From contig CALNYW010000001.1 in NCBI GenBank assembly GCA_942490985.1, positions 186,001 through 250,000 on the forward strand: 64,000 nucleotides of DNA, given 5' to 3'. Source of the DNA: Thiosocius sp942490985 (GTDB lineage: Bacteria; Pseudomonadota; Gammaproteobacteria; Chromatiales; Chromatiaceae). Both the position numbers and the translations under genes were made by a program. The notes under the pieces are model-generated. The model saw nothing but the letters and a program-made list of their open reading frames with translations. It was not told the DNA's origin and searched no databases. Each line of letters starts with the position of its first letter. Position 1 is the stretch's first letter. This document shows, one piece after another, positions 23,187 to 32,572 of the stretch.

Positions 23187-24626
23187 TCAGAGCGGCCGCA
23201 GCTCGGTAATGGGCCCCGGATTTTTCGCATCGACCTTGGCATAGAGATCATACAACGCGGCTTGCAGCGCTTCTTCGATGACGGGGTGGTAGAACGGCAT
23301 CTGCAACAGCTGACCGACCGTTAGCGCCTGCTGAATACTCCACGCCAACAGGTGACCGAGGTTCTCCGCCTTGATACACACCATCTCGGCGCCCAGCATC
23401 CGGCCGCTGGCCTTGTCGGCATACACGCGGATCACGCCTTTGTTTTTCGCCATGATCAGCGCGCGCCCAACCGGCGCCATCTGTACCTCACCAATCGCCG
23501 TGGTCTGTTGATCGAGGTCTGCGTAGCGTTGACCGACCTGCACGATGTTCGGATCGCAGAACGTGATGCCCAGCGGGGTTTTGCGCTGGAAGGCAGCGAC
23601 GGTTTCGCTGACCGCGTTATGACCGGCTATGCGACCTTCGTCGCCTGCCTCGTGGAGCAGCGGCCGCTCACCGGTGATGTCGCCGGCGAGGAACACCGGC
23701 AGATCGCCAACCTGCATGGTGTTCGGGTTGTAGACGGGCACGCCGTGGTCATCGATCGGCGCGCCGATCGTATCCAGCCCGAGTTTTTCCACATTGGGGC
23801 GGCGACCGATGCTCGCGAACACGCGGTCGACCTCAACGCTGTTGTCGCCCGCCGTGACCTTCACGCGGCCGTTGCTGCCCTCGCTGATCTCGGCACCCGC
23901 ACCGAGCCACAAGGGAAACTCTTTGCCGATGATCTCCACGGCAGACTTGATCGCCTCGGGATCGGTCAGGCCGCCGATCGCGCTCTGCATGTCGACCCCG
24001 ACCACGTCGCAACCGAGGCGGTGCAGTGACTGTCCCAGCTCCAGGCCAATCACCCCGAGCCCGACCACCGCGATCGACGCCGGCAAATCCTCCAATTCGA
24101 AGAATTCGTCAGTGGTGATGATGCGGTCGCGAAACGGCTCCCAGGCCGCTGGGATGATCGGTCTCGATCCTGTCGCAATGACGACCTTAGCGGCGCGGAC
24201 TCGCTGCCCATTGTCCATCTCGAGCAGGCCAGGTTCGATGAACTTGACATAGCCTGGCAGGAACATGTCCTCCGGCATCTTGTCGGTGCTATTCGATATT
24301 ACCCGCTCGACAAACATGTCGCGCAGGTCCTGCACGTAGCCAAGCGCCTCCTCCACATCGAGGCTGAGGTTCTCGTGGCCCTCGAGTCCGAAACGCTTGA
24401 ACACGCCGCGGCGATGGAAATCTTCGGCGACCTGTATGATCGCCTTCGACGGCATGCAGCCAACCCGGGCACAGGTCGTGCCGAGCTCGCCGCCGTTGAT
24501 TAGGACGACCGACTTGCCAGAGGGGCGGACCCGGCTCATGGCGAATAGCCCGGCACTACCCGAACCTATAATGGCGACATCGACTTGGCGTTCTTCCACG
24601 TCTGCAAACCTCGATTTCTGCAACAA
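23187..24626 (-). CDS. dihydrolipoamide dehydrogenase-like flavoprotein
   Basis: A 479-residue class I pyridine nucleotide-disulfide oxidoreductase. Seen: FAD-binding IIGSGSAGLFAMSRV (19-33), redox-active pair C52/C57 in TTCARVGCMPSK, NAD-binding VVGLGVIGLELGQSL, the second FAD motif VFLAGDITGERPLLHEAGDE, and the C-terminal FYHPVIEEAL with the catalytic His-Glu. The length and motifs fit Lpd-like enzymes. There is no pyruvate or 2-oxoacid dehydrogenase E1/E2 gene beside it, so its disulfide partner is unknown; it could serve another lipoyl protein. Confidence 0.85.
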   Translation of the reverse strand: MLQKSRFADVEERQVDVAIIGSGSAGLFAMSRVRPSGKSVVLINGGELGTTCARVGCMPSKAIIQVAEDFHRRGVFKRFGLEGHENLSLDVEEALGYVQDLRDMFVERVISNSTDKMPEDMFLPGYVKFIEPGLLEMDNGQRVRAAKVVIATGSRPIIPAAWEPFRDRIITTDEFFELEDLPASIAVVGLGVIGLELGQSLHRLGCDVVGVDMQSAIGGLTDPEAIKSAVEIIGKEFPLWLGAGAEISEGSNGRVKVTAGDNSVEVDRVFASIGRRPNVEKLGLDTIGAPIDDHGVPVYNPNTMQVGDLPVFLAGDITGERPLLHEAGDEGRIAGHNAVSETVAAFQRKTPLGITFCDPNIVQVGQRYADLDQQTTAIGEVQMAPVGRALIMAKNKGVIRVYADKASGRMLGAEMVCIKAENLGHLLAWSIQQALTVGQLLQMPFYHPVIEEALQAALYDLYAKVDAKNPGPITELRPL

Positions 24627-24709
24627 AGGCGCGCAGTTTACCCGCCGGGCCGCGGTTGTTTCAGTATCGGGTTGTGCGGTTTCTCGCTAACGTCGGCCTG
24701 AACAGTGGC

Positions 24710-24979
24710 TCAGTCGACCGGCCGCCACAGAACGCCATGGTTGTGCAGCGGGCGACGGATCGGCGGTTTTTTTCTCGGTTGTCGGACCGGTGGCGTTGCG
24801 ACGATGGGCGGTAGTTGATAGCGCGCCGTCGGCGGTGCCGGCCATGGCAGGTACGGGGCGGGGTGATTCATCCGACGGTTTTCCGCTGCCGCCGCCAGGC
24901 ATAAAAACGCGTTGGCCGTACCCGCCGTGAGCAGCAACAGACCACCGGTCAGGGCCAGCCCAAGCCGCCTACAAAGCAG
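24710..24979 (-). CDS. candidate small secreted proline-rich protein
   Basis: About 89 residues in a frame overlapping the last bases of glcE. The N-terminal part is a good signal peptide (RRLGLALTGGLLLLTAGTANA, cleavage after ANA), followed by a proline- and arginine-rich chain (APYLPWPAPPTARYQLPPIV) ending in HNHGVLWRPVD. No ATG, GTG or TTG sits at the right place; the coordinate given uses an in-frame CTG, so the start is unresolved. It is the only protein-like content between the flavoprotein gene and glcE. No family is recognised. Confidence 0.4.
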   Translation of the reverse strand: MLCRRLGLALTGGLLLLTAGTANAFLCLAAAAENRRMNHPAPYLPWPAPPTARYQLPPIVATPPVRQPRKKPPIRRPLHNHGVLWRPVD

Positions 24980-26027
24980 CGTACTGACGGCCCGGATTGA
25001 GAATACCGGCCGGGTCGAATTTGCCCTTGAGGCCGCGGTGGATGCGTTCGCGAACCTTGTCGAGTGGGTGAAACACGGGTGTTTCCTGGTCGCCATGCCG
25101 AAACAGTATGGCATGTCCGCCGACTTTTTCGACCTCGCGCCGCAGCTCCGACGCCGCTAGACCGGTATGCACCCAGCGTTGTGCGCCTGCCCAATCGGTG
25201 AGTGTCTCGTGTTCGCAACTGAGCCGCGGGGTCGCCGGCGCGACGGATAACCGCCAGAGCGGGCGTTCGCGTTCAAAAAACCGCAGGCCGTGGTTCCTCA
25301 ACTGCTGCCAGAAACGACCGCCTTCGCCGCCGTCACCACCGATCTGTCGCTCCCAGGCTGCGACGCTCGCGGCGTTGCCCGACAGCCGAAGGTACAACCG
25401 GTCCTCCAGATGGCAGGCGCCGGACAGGGGCGCCGGTTGCCGGGCCAGTTCCCGCATCAGCTTTACTGCACGGTCGCGGGGCAGGTGCAGCACCAGGTTG
25501 CGCTCCACGGCCGGTGCCGGCAGCACCTTGATCGATACCTCGAGCAGCACGCCAAGTGTGCCGAACGCGCCGGCCATCAGCCGGCTGAGATCGTATCCGG
25601 CGACATTCTTCATCACCTCGCCACCAAAACGCAGGATGCGGCCCTGGCCATCGAGCACCTTGACGCCGAGCAACAGGTCCCGGGGTGCGCCACCCCATGG
25701 CCTGCGTGGTCCGCCGAGACCGCTGGCGATGGCACCCCCGATCGAACCCTGCTCGCCAAACTGTGGCGGTTCGAATGCGAGCATCTGGCCGTTGTCGGCC
25801 AACACCTGCTCGATCTCTGCCAACGGCGTGCCGGCACGGACCGTCATCACCAGGTCAGTGGGCTCGTAGCGCACGATGCCGCGGTGCGGCGTCACATCGA
25901 GTGTCTGGTCGTCGGCCGTGCGGCCCAAGAACGCTTTGCTGTCGAAGCCTTTGATGCGCAGCGGGGTTTTCGCCTCGGCGGCGCGACGGACCTGCTCGGC
26001 GAGTGCTGCGCTGACGTCGTTGTCCAT
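24969..26027 (-). CDS. glcE: glycolate oxidase FAD-binding subunit GlcE
   Basis: Flavin-binding subunit of glycolate dehydrogenase, which oxidises glycolate to glyoxylate and feeds electrons to the quinone pool. 352 residues. Seen: GIVRYEPTDLVMTVRAGTPL, FEPPQFGEQGSIGGAIASGL, the FAD-binding oxidase fold, then GGEVMKNVAGYDLSRLMAGA and the C-terminal KFDPAGILNPGRQY. Its ATG overlaps the glcD stop, so translation is coupled. The iron-sulfur subunit gene glcF, usually next, is missing here. Confidence 0.92.
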   Translation of the reverse strand: MDNDVSAALAEQVRRAAEAKTPLRIKGFDSKAFLGRTADDQTLDVTPHRGIVRYEPTDLVMTVRAGTPLAEIEQVLADNGQMLAFEPPQFGEQGSIGGAIASGLGGPRRPWGGAPRDLLLGVKVLDGQGRILRFGGEVMKNVAGYDLSRLMAGAFGTLGVLLEVSIKVLPAPAVERNLVLHLPRDRAVKLMRELARQPAPLSGACHLEDRLYLRLSGNAASVAAWERQIGGDGGEGGRFWQQLRNHGLRFFERERPLWRLSVAPATPRLSCEHETLTDWAGAQRWVHTGLAASELRREVEKVGGHAILFRHGDQETPVFHPLDKVRERIHRGLKGKFDPAGILNPGRQYAAL

Positions 26028-27502
26028 CAGAAACGTTCCAGGTGCGGAAATCGCAGGTCGCCTGCCTTGACGTGCATCGCGCCGAACTCGGCGCATCGAT
26101 TCAGGGTCGGGATCGCTTTGCCTGGATTCAACAGCGTATTTGGATCGAACACGGCTTTGACTTCGTGAAACAGCTGCAACTCCTCGGGGGGGAACTGCAC
26201 ACACATCTGGTTGATTTTTTCCATCCCGACACCGTGCTCGCCGGTGATGGTGCCGCCGACCTCGACGCACAGTTCAAGGATCTGACCGCCGACGCTTTCT
26301 GCCAATTCCAGCTCGCCCGGGTTGTTGGCGTCGAACAGGATCAAGGGATGCAGATTGCCGTCGCCGGCATGAAACACATTGGCGATCCGCAGGCCCGATT
26401 CTTCGGAATAGCGCGCGATCTTGGTCAACACCTCTGGCAGGTGCCTGCGCGGGATGGTGCCATCCATACAATAGTAATCCGGTGAAATCCGACCGACCGC
26501 TGGGAAAGCGGCCTTCCGCCCGGCCCAGAACAGGGCGCGCTCAGCGTCGTCGCTTGCGGTTCGGACCTCTGTCGCACCGGATGCCAGCAGGCGCTCACGG
26601 ACGCGGGCGATGTCCTCGGATACCTCCTCGTTTCCACCGTCGACCTCGCACAGCAGAATGGCCGCCGCGTCGGTCGGGTAGCCGGCGTGCAGGAAATCTT
26701 CGGCCGCGCGGATCGCCGGGTTGTCCATCATTTCAAGACCCGCGGGCAAGATGCCGGCCGCGATGATGTCGGCGACCGCTCGACCCGCCGTCTCGACGTT
26801 GTCGAATGCGGCGAGGGCGACCTGCGCCCGTTGCGGAATCGGCAACAGCTTCACGGTAACCTCGACCACGATGCCCAACATGCCCTCGGACCCGGTGGCG
26901 AGGGCGAGCAGGTCGTAGCCAGCGCCGTCCAGGCCATTACCGCCCAGCGTGATCCGCTCGCCGTCGACCGTGATGACATCGACCGACAGCAGGTTGTTGA
27001 CCGTGAGCCCGTATTTCAGGCAGTGCACGCCGCCCGCGTTCTCCGCGACGTTGCCACCGATAGTGCAGGCGATTTGCGACGACGGGTCGGGTGCGTAGTA
27101 CAGGCCGTGAGGCTTGGCGGCCTCGCTGATCGCCAGATTCCGAACACCCGGCTGCACGCGGGCCGAGCCGTTGTCGGGATCGACCGCAAGGATGCGGTTG
27201 AGGCGCGCGAGACTGAGCAGCACACCATTCTCGAGCGGCAGCGCGCCGCCCGATAGGCCAGTACCAGCGCCGCGGGCCACCACTGGAACATGTTCTGCCG
27301 AACAGATCCGCATCACTGCCTGCACTTCTTCGGCCGAACCCGGTAGCACCACCAGCAGCGGCACCGCGCGATAGGCGGCCAGACCGTCACATTCGTAGGG
27401 CGTGAGCTCTTCGGGCGTGCTCAGGACATGTGGGCCACTGACAACGGCACGAAGCTTCGTCGCCAGCGTCTTTCTGAAGTGCTCGGTGGTTATCTGATCC
27501 AT
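26027..27502 (-). CDS. glcD: glycolate oxidase catalytic subunit GlcD
   Basis: FAD-linked oxidase subunit of glycolate dehydrogenase. 491 residues, normal. Seen: PLLVVLPGSAEEVQAVMRIC, PVVARGAGTGLSGGALPLEN (FAD-binding), IGGNVAENAGGVHCLKYGLT, and the C-terminal GTITGEHGVGMEKINQMCVQ with FDPNTLLNPGK. The ATG at 27502 is chosen; the longer open frame upstream is arginine-rich and not homologous. Divergent from the arsenite methyltransferase gene. Confidence 0.95.
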   Translation of the reverse strand: MDQITTEHFRKTLATKLRAVVSGPHVLSTPEELTPYECDGLAAYRAVPLLVVLPGSAEEVQAVMRICSAEHVPVVARGAGTGLSGGALPLENGVLLSLARLNRILAVDPDNGSARVQPGVRNLAISEAAKPHGLYYAPDPSSQIACTIGGNVAENAGGVHCLKYGLTVNNLLSVDVITVDGERITLGGNGLDGAGYDLLALATGSEGMLGIVVEVTVKLLPIPQRAQVALAAFDNVETAGRAVADIIAAGILPAGLEMMDNPAIRAAEDFLHAGYPTDAAAILLCEVDGGNEEVSEDIARVRERLLASGATEVRTASDDAERALFWAGRKAAFPAVGRISPDYYCMDGTIPRRHLPEVLTKIARYSEESGLRIANVFHAGDGNLHPLILFDANNPGELELAESVGGQILELCVEVGGTITGEHGVGMEKINQMCVQFPPEELQLFHEVKAVFDPNTLLNPGKAIPTLNRCAEFGAMHVKAGDLRFPHLERF

Positions 27503-27727
27503 AGGCAGATTGTGGCAAAAAAAGCCTGTGCCCGGGTGGCGATATATCCGGAGGGTTAGGCCGGTAAAGCCGGAGTCGAGAGTCTGCCGCGGGTGCGGCG
27601 CGTCGGTTTTGTCAACGCTCATCGACGACACCGTGCCACGCCTAGTGCGCTTGGGCGTCGCCAGCGGCTTGACCCGCGAGATGGTTGGCGCCACGCTTCT
27701 ACTGCAGAAACCGGCCCGAGATTCGAC

Positions 27728-28573
27728 ATGATAAAGCCTACGACCGATGTACCGAAAACCCCTGCAGATGCGACGACCGACGACGCCCACCGCCAGGCCC
27801 TGAGGTCGGCCTATGGTGCCGTTGCCCAGGCCAGCGATGCGGGTCAGAGCTGCGGAAACGAAGCCGGTTGCTGCGGGACGTCAGACGAGATCGCGGTAAA
27901 AATGCTGATCTCAACGCGCCTGGGGTATAGCGAAGACGATCTCGCCGCGGTCCCGGAGGGTGCCGACATGGGCCTTGGCTGCGGCAATCCCAAAGCCATT
28001 GCGGCCCTCAAGCCGGGCGAGGTGGTCGTCGATCTCGGCGCCGGAGGTGGTTTTGACTGCTTCCTGGCTGCCCCGGAGGTTGGCGCCGAGGGACGCGTGA
28101 TCGGTGTCGATATGACCCCCGATATGCTCAGCAAGGCCCGGCGCAACGCCGAAAAAGGGCGGTTCGAAAACGTCGAATTCAGGCTCGGTGAGATCGAACA
28201 CCTGCCGATCGCCGACGCCGTTGCCGACGTGATCATTTCAAACTGCGTGATCAATCTGTCGGCGGACAAACCACAGGTGTTTCGCGAGGCCTACCGGGTG
28301 CTGAAACCCGGCGGTCGTCTGGCGATCTCTGATGTTGTTGCGACCACCGTCCTGCCGGATGCGATGCGCAACGACGAGATGCTCGTGGCGGGTTGCATGG
28401 GCAATGCATCACTGATCGAGGATCTACGGCAAATGATCACAGCGGCGGGTTTTGTCGACGTGCGGATCGCACCGAAAGATGAGTCCCGCGAGTTCATTCG
28501 CGACTGGGCGCCTGATACCGCGGTCACCGACTACGTCGTGTCGGCAACCATCGAGGGCATCAAGCCGGCTTGA
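27728..28573 (+). CDS. arsM: arsenite S-adenosylmethionine methyltransferase
   Basis: Methylates As(III) using SAM, yielding methylated and volatile arsenicals. 281 residues. Seen: N-terminal cysteines (QSCGNEAGCCG), GLGCGNP, the SAM-binding DLGAGGGFDCFLAAPEVG, and the two further arsenic-binding cysteine contexts VIISNCVINLS and LVAGCMGNAS, which separate ArsM from other class I methyltransferases. The ATG at 27728 was chosen since the family begins about here. No arsR, arsB or arsC is nearby, so it stands alone. The substrate assignment rests on the cysteine pattern. Confidence 0.88.
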   Translation: MIKPTTDVPKTPADATTDDAHRQALRSAYGAVAQASDAGQSCGNEAGCCGTSDEIAVKMLISTRLGYSEDDLAAVPEGADMGLGCGNPKAIAALKPGEVVVDLGAGGGFDCFLAAPEVGAEGRVIGVDMTPDMLSKARRNAEKGRFENVEFRLGEIEHLPIADAVADVIISNCVINLSADKPQVFREAYRVLKPGGRLAISDVVATTVLPDAMRNDEMLVAGCMGNASLIEDLRQMITAAGFVDVRIAPKDESREFIRDWAPDTAVTDYVVSATIEGIKPA

Positions 28574-28770
28574 TGCCCAGGCCATGCCGTTTCGCAATAG
28601 GCCGAAGCCGAGTATCCCGAGCTCGATGGTCTGCTCTTTTGCCGGTTCTGTGCGGCCGGTCAAACAGGGCGCCCTCGAAAACCGAGCTGGTACGGCTGGC
28701 AAGCGCGCCAAGCCGGGGTGTACCGCGATGAGCATCACGGCACCTCTGGGTCACCGACATTCGACCGCCA

Positions 28771-30402
28771 TCAGGTAATGACATCCGGCCGGTCTCGGCC
28801 CGTGCGGGTGCGAATCTGGGCCAGTGATTCCGCGAGTTCGATCAGCGGCGCCAATGCCTGCTGGGTCTCGCGTTGCTGTTGCGCGGGATCGGCCTCGAAG
28901 GACTCCAGATAAACCCGCAGGGTCGCACCGACCGTACCGGTGCCCGAGAGCCGATAGACAATGCGGGCGCCATCATCGAATCCGATCCGTATGCCCTGAT
29001 GCGCGCTGACTGAGCCGTCGATCGGGTCGGTGTAGCTGAAATCGTCCGCGTAGCTGACGGTGCGGCCACCAAAAACCTGTCCGGGCAGCTCGGCAAGCTG
29101 GTCGCGCAGGGCCTCCACAAGGCTGTTCGCCGCTTCGCTGTCGATCCCTTCGTAGTCGTGTCGGCTGTAGTAATTGCGACCGAATTTGCGCCAATGGTCT
29201 GTGACAATTTCCGCGACCGATTGGCGGCGTGCGGCGAGCACGTTGAGCCACGCCAAAACCGCCCACAACCCGTCCTTCTCCCGGACATGGTCGGAACCTG
29301 TGCCAAAGCTCTCCTCACCGCAGAAAGCGATCTTGCCGGCATCCAGCAAATTGCCGAAAAACTTCCAACCGGTTGGGGTCTCGAAACACGCCAGGCCGAG
29401 GGCGTTCGCGACCCGGTCAGCGGCCTGGCTGGTCGGCATGGACCGCGCCACGCCGGGTATGCCGTCGCGATGGGCAGGTATCGCCGATGCGTTGGCGGCA
29501 AGCACCGCCAGACTGTCGCTGGGCGTGACAAAAAAATCGCGACCCAGGATCATGTTGCGGTCGCCGTCCCCATCAGAGGCGGCCGCGAAGTCGACCGCCT
29601 TAGGACCGTGGGTCATCGCGACCAGCTCGGCAGCGTGGACCAGATTGGGGTCAGGATGGTGACCCCCGAAGTCTTCCAGCGGCGTGCCGTTGATGACTGT
29701 GCCAGTCGGCGCGCCCAAGAGCTCCTCGAAGAGCCGTATGGCATAGGGCCCGGTGATCGCGTGCATCGCATCGAACCGCATCTCGAATCCGCTGTTGAGC
29801 AAATCGCGGATGGCGCCGAAATCAAAGATCGCCTGCACCATCTCGGCATAGTCGGCAACCGGGTCGATGACGTCGACGACCATGTCGTCAACGGTCTGCG
29901 AGCCCGCCTGGTCAAGTGCGACATCGTCCCCATCCGTGAGCTTGATCGCATCGAGCTCTCGTGTTCGCGCGAAGATCGCCTCAGTGACTTTTTCGGGCGC
30001 GGGCCCGCCGTTCGCGGTGTTGAATTTGATGCCGAAATCGCCGTCTGGACCGCCTGGGTTATGACTGGCCGACAAGATCAGGCCGCCGGCCGCGGCGTGC
30101 TTTCGGATCACGCAGGATGCCGCGGGGGTCGACAGCAACCCGCCCTGGCCGACCAGGACCCGGGCGACGCCATTGGCGGCTGCCATCTTGAGGATGATCT
30201 GGATCGCTTCCCGGTTGAAGTATCGACCATCGCCACCCAGTACCAGGGTGCCGCCTTCGAGGGCGGTCTGGGTATCGAAAACGGCCTGTACGAAGTTGTG
30301 CAGGTAGTGACCGGACTGGAACACAGTGACTTGTTTCCTTAGTCCGGATGTGCCGGGGCGTTGGTCGGTGTAGGGCGTTGTCGGGATAGTTTTTGCGGTC
30401 AT
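28771..30402 (-). CDS. pgm: phosphoglucomutase (alpha-D-glucose phosphate-specific)
   Basis: Interconverts glucose-1-phosphate and glucose-6-phosphate, linking glycogen and sugar-nucleotide synthesis to glycolysis. 543 residues, the long eukaryote-like type. Seen: TPYTDQRPGTSGLRKQVTVF at the start, the phosphoserine loop LILSASHNPGG, metal-binding DGDGDRNMI, sugar loop CGEESFGTGSDHVREKDGLW and the phosphate-binding YRLSGTGTVGATLRVYLE. The ATG at 30402 begins the conserved region; a longer frame reaches into htpG on the other strand and is spurious. Confidence 0.95.
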   Translation of the reverse strand: MTAKTIPTTPYTDQRPGTSGLRKQVTVFQSGHYLHNFVQAVFDTQTALEGGTLVLGGDGRYFNREAIQIILKMAAANGVARVLVGQGGLLSTPAASCVIRKHAAAGGLILSASHNPGGPDGDFGIKFNTANGGPAPEKVTEAIFARTRELDAIKLTDGDDVALDQAGSQTVDDMVVDVIDPVADYAEMVQAIFDFGAIRDLLNSGFEMRFDAMHAITGPYAIRLFEELLGAPTGTVINGTPLEDFGGHHPDPNLVHAAELVAMTHGPKAVDFAAASDGDGDRNMILGRDFFVTPSDSLAVLAANASAIPAHRDGIPGVARSMPTSQAADRVANALGLACFETPTGWKFFGNLLDAGKIAFCGEESFGTGSDHVREKDGLWAVLAWLNVLAARRQSVAEIVTDHWRKFGRNYYSRHDYEGIDSEAANSLVEALRDQLAELPGQVFGGRTVSYADDFSYTDPIDGSVSAHQGIRIGFDDGARIVYRLSGTGTVGATLRVYLESFEADPAQQQRETQQALAPLIELAESLAQIRTRTGRDRPDVIT

Positions 30403-30451
30403 ACCGGGAAGATTTTGCTGGGTTTCGGGCGCAATTCTACCCGCAGCCCCT

Positions 30452-30479
30452 CTTGAATTCCTCTGAATCGACCCGATAT
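30452..30479 (+). promoter_or_regulatory. sigma-32-like heat-shock promoter of htpG
   Basis: CTTGAA (30452-30457), a 14-base spacer, then CCCGATAT (30472-30479), one mismatch from the heat-shock -10 CCCCATnT. It sits 37 bases upstream of the htpG start codon, the expected place. Confidence 0.7.
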
Positions 30480-30516
30480 GGCGCCCCATCGCGACAAATT
30501 CCGGAGGAAACCCGAT

Positions 30517-32427
30517 ATGACCGCCACCGCGCAAAAAGAAACGCTCGATTTCCAGGCCGAAGTCAGCCAGGTGCTCAACCTGGTGATTCGATCGCTGTAC
30601 TCGAACAAGGAGATTTTTCTCCGCGAACTGGTTTCGAACGCCTCGGACGCGGCGGAAAAGCTGCGTTTTGAGGCGCTGAGCAATGACGCGCTCTACCAGG
30701 GTGATAGCGAACTGAAAATTCGGGTCGCGGTGGATAAAGCGGCCGGTACCGTGACGATTACCGACAACGGTGTCGGTATGAGCCGCCAGGAGGTTGGCGA
30801 GACCATCGGTACGATTGCGAGCTCCGGGACCCGCAAGTTTTTGGAGAACCTGTCCGGCGACAACGCCAAGGACAGCCAACTGATCGGGCAGTTCGGCGTC
30901 GGTTTTTACTCGGCCTTTATCGTTGCCGACAAGGTCACATTGACCACGCGTCGGGCCGGCATGAACGCCGACGAGGGCGTCCGGTGGGAATCGACGGGCG
31001 AAGGGAGCTATACGATCGAAAACGTCGACCGTCCCGAGCGCGGTACCGAGATCGTCCTGCATCTCCGCGAAGACGAAAAAGAGTTTGCCGACGCCTGGCG
31101 TCTGCGCAGCATCATCGAAAAATTCTCAGACCACGTCGCGATACCCGTCGAGATGCTGAAAGAGCCCGAGCCGCCAAAAGAGGGCGAAGAGCCTGTGCCT
31201 GCGACGGAGTGGGAACAGGTGAACAAGGGCACCGCGCTGTGGATGCGCAACAAATCGGACATCAAGGATGAGGAATATCGAGACTTTTACAAGAACACCT
31301 GTCACGACTTCGAAAATCCGCTGGCCTGGTCACACAACCGGGTCGAAGGCACCAACGAGTACAGCTCGTTGCTGTTTATCCCGTCACGAGCACCGTTCGA
31401 CATGTGGGACCGCGAGCAAAAACACGGCGTGAAGCTGTATGTGCGGCGCGTCTTCATCATGGACGAGGCGGACAAGCTGATGCCGCATTACCTTCGCTTC
31501 GTCAAAGGGGTGGTCGATTCCGACGATCTGCCGCTCAACGTTTCCCGGGAGATTCTCCAGCACGACAAGAAAATCGACAGCATTCGAAACGCCAATGTGA
31601 AACGGGTGCTCGGGTTGTTGGAGAAGATGGCGAAGAATGATGCCGAGGACTACCAGAAGTTCTGGAACGAGTTCGGCAAGGTCTTGAAAGAGGGGCCGGC
31701 AGAAGATTTCGGCAACCGTGAAAAGATCGGTGGGCTATTGCGCTTCGCAACCACGAAATCGGAAGGCGATGGGCAGACGGTGTCGCTCGATGATTACATC
31801 GAACGCATGGTCGAGAAGCAGGAAAAGATCTACTACATCACGGGCGACACGCTGGCGGCGGCACGCAACAGTCCGCACCTGGAAGTCTTCAAGAAGAAGG
31901 ATATCGAAGTGCTGCTGCTGACCGACCGGGTCGACGAATGGTTGGTCTCGCATTTCACCGATTACAAGGAAAAGCATCTCCAGTCGGTCGCCAAGGGCGA
32001 GCTCGATCTGGGCGAGTTGGAAGACCAGGAGGACAAGGCCAAGATCGAGAAGGCCGCCGAGGAACACAAGCACCTGATCGAACGCGTCAAGACGGCGCTT
32101 GGCGATGCCGTCACCGAGGTGCGCGTCTCCAGTCGCCTGACCGACTCGCCCGCGTGCCTGGTCGTTGGCGACTACGACATGAGCCAGAATCTGGCCCGGG
32201 TGCTCAAACAACTGGGCCAGGATGCGCCGATGCCGACCCCGATCATCGAGATCAACCTCGATCATCCACTGCTGGCGCGAATGGACAGCGAATCCGATGA
32301 AGATAAGTTCGGTGAGCTGGCTCGGCTAGTGTTCGATCAGGCATTGCTGGCCGAGGGTGGTCAGCTCGAAGATCCGGCCGGTTTCGTGCATCGCCTGAAT
32401 CGGCTGATGTTAGACATGGCGAACTGA
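30517..32427 (+). CDS. htpG: Hsp90-family chaperone HtpG
   Basis: Cytosolic ATP-dependent dimeric chaperone. 636 residues, normal. Seen: FQAEVSQVLNLVIRSLYSNK and IFLRELVSNASDAAEKLRFE, the GHKL ATP pocket with ITDNGVGMSRQE, GTIASSGTRKF and GQFGVGFYSAF, the middle-domain LPLNVSREILQ, and a C-terminal dimerisation region. The ATG at 30517 has GGAGG 9 bases upstream. A sigma-32-like promoter precedes it. Confidence 0.97.
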   Translation: MTATAQKETLDFQAEVSQVLNLVIRSLYSNKEIFLRELVSNASDAAEKLRFEALSNDALYQGDSELKIRVAVDKAAGTVTITDNGVGMSRQEVGETIGTIASSGTRKFLENLSGDNAKDSQLIGQFGVGFYSAFIVADKVTLTTRRAGMNADEGVRWESTGEGSYTIENVDRPERGTEIVLHLREDEKEFADAWRLRSIIEKFSDHVAIPVEMLKEPEPPKEGEEPVPATEWEQVNKGTALWMRNKSDIKDEEYRDFYKNTCHDFENPLAWSHNRVEGTNEYSSLLFIPSRAPFDMWDREQKHGVKLYVRRVFIMDEADKLMPHYLRFVKGVVDSDDLPLNVSREILQHDKKIDSIRNANVKRVLGLLEKMAKNDAEDYQKFWNEFGKVLKEGPAEDFGNREKIGGLLRFATTKSEGDGQTVSLDDYIERMVEKQEKIYYITGDTLAAARNSPHLEVFKKKDIEVLLLTDRVDEWLVSHFTDYKEKHLQSVAKGELDLGELEDQEDKAKIEKAAEEHKHLIERVKTALGDAVTEVRVSSRLTDSPACLVVGDYDMSQNLARVLKQLGQDAPMPTPIIEINLDHPLLARMDSESDEDKFGELARLVFDQALLAEGGQLEDPAGFVHRLNRLMLDMAN

Positions 32428-32572
32428 CCGGGCGCGATTACGTTGCACTTTCCCGAGGTGCGCCAATCTGTGCTCAAATCGCGGTCGGTGCGGCGTGCTT
32501 CATCTAATCCAGCAGACGTCGGCCAGACAATCATCAGGCCCCGGTTTGCTGGGGCTGGCAGGGAGAATTGGC

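Noticed and set aside
27510..27727. Riboswitch or leader peptide between glcD and arsM
   Set aside because: I looked for a structured leader; GC-rich hairpins occur but no recognised riboswitch consensus, and the short frame there has no ribosome site.
29158..30342. 394-codon plus-strand frame opposite pgm
   Set aside because: It is the complement of the strongly conserved phosphoglucomutase gene and has no family motifs.
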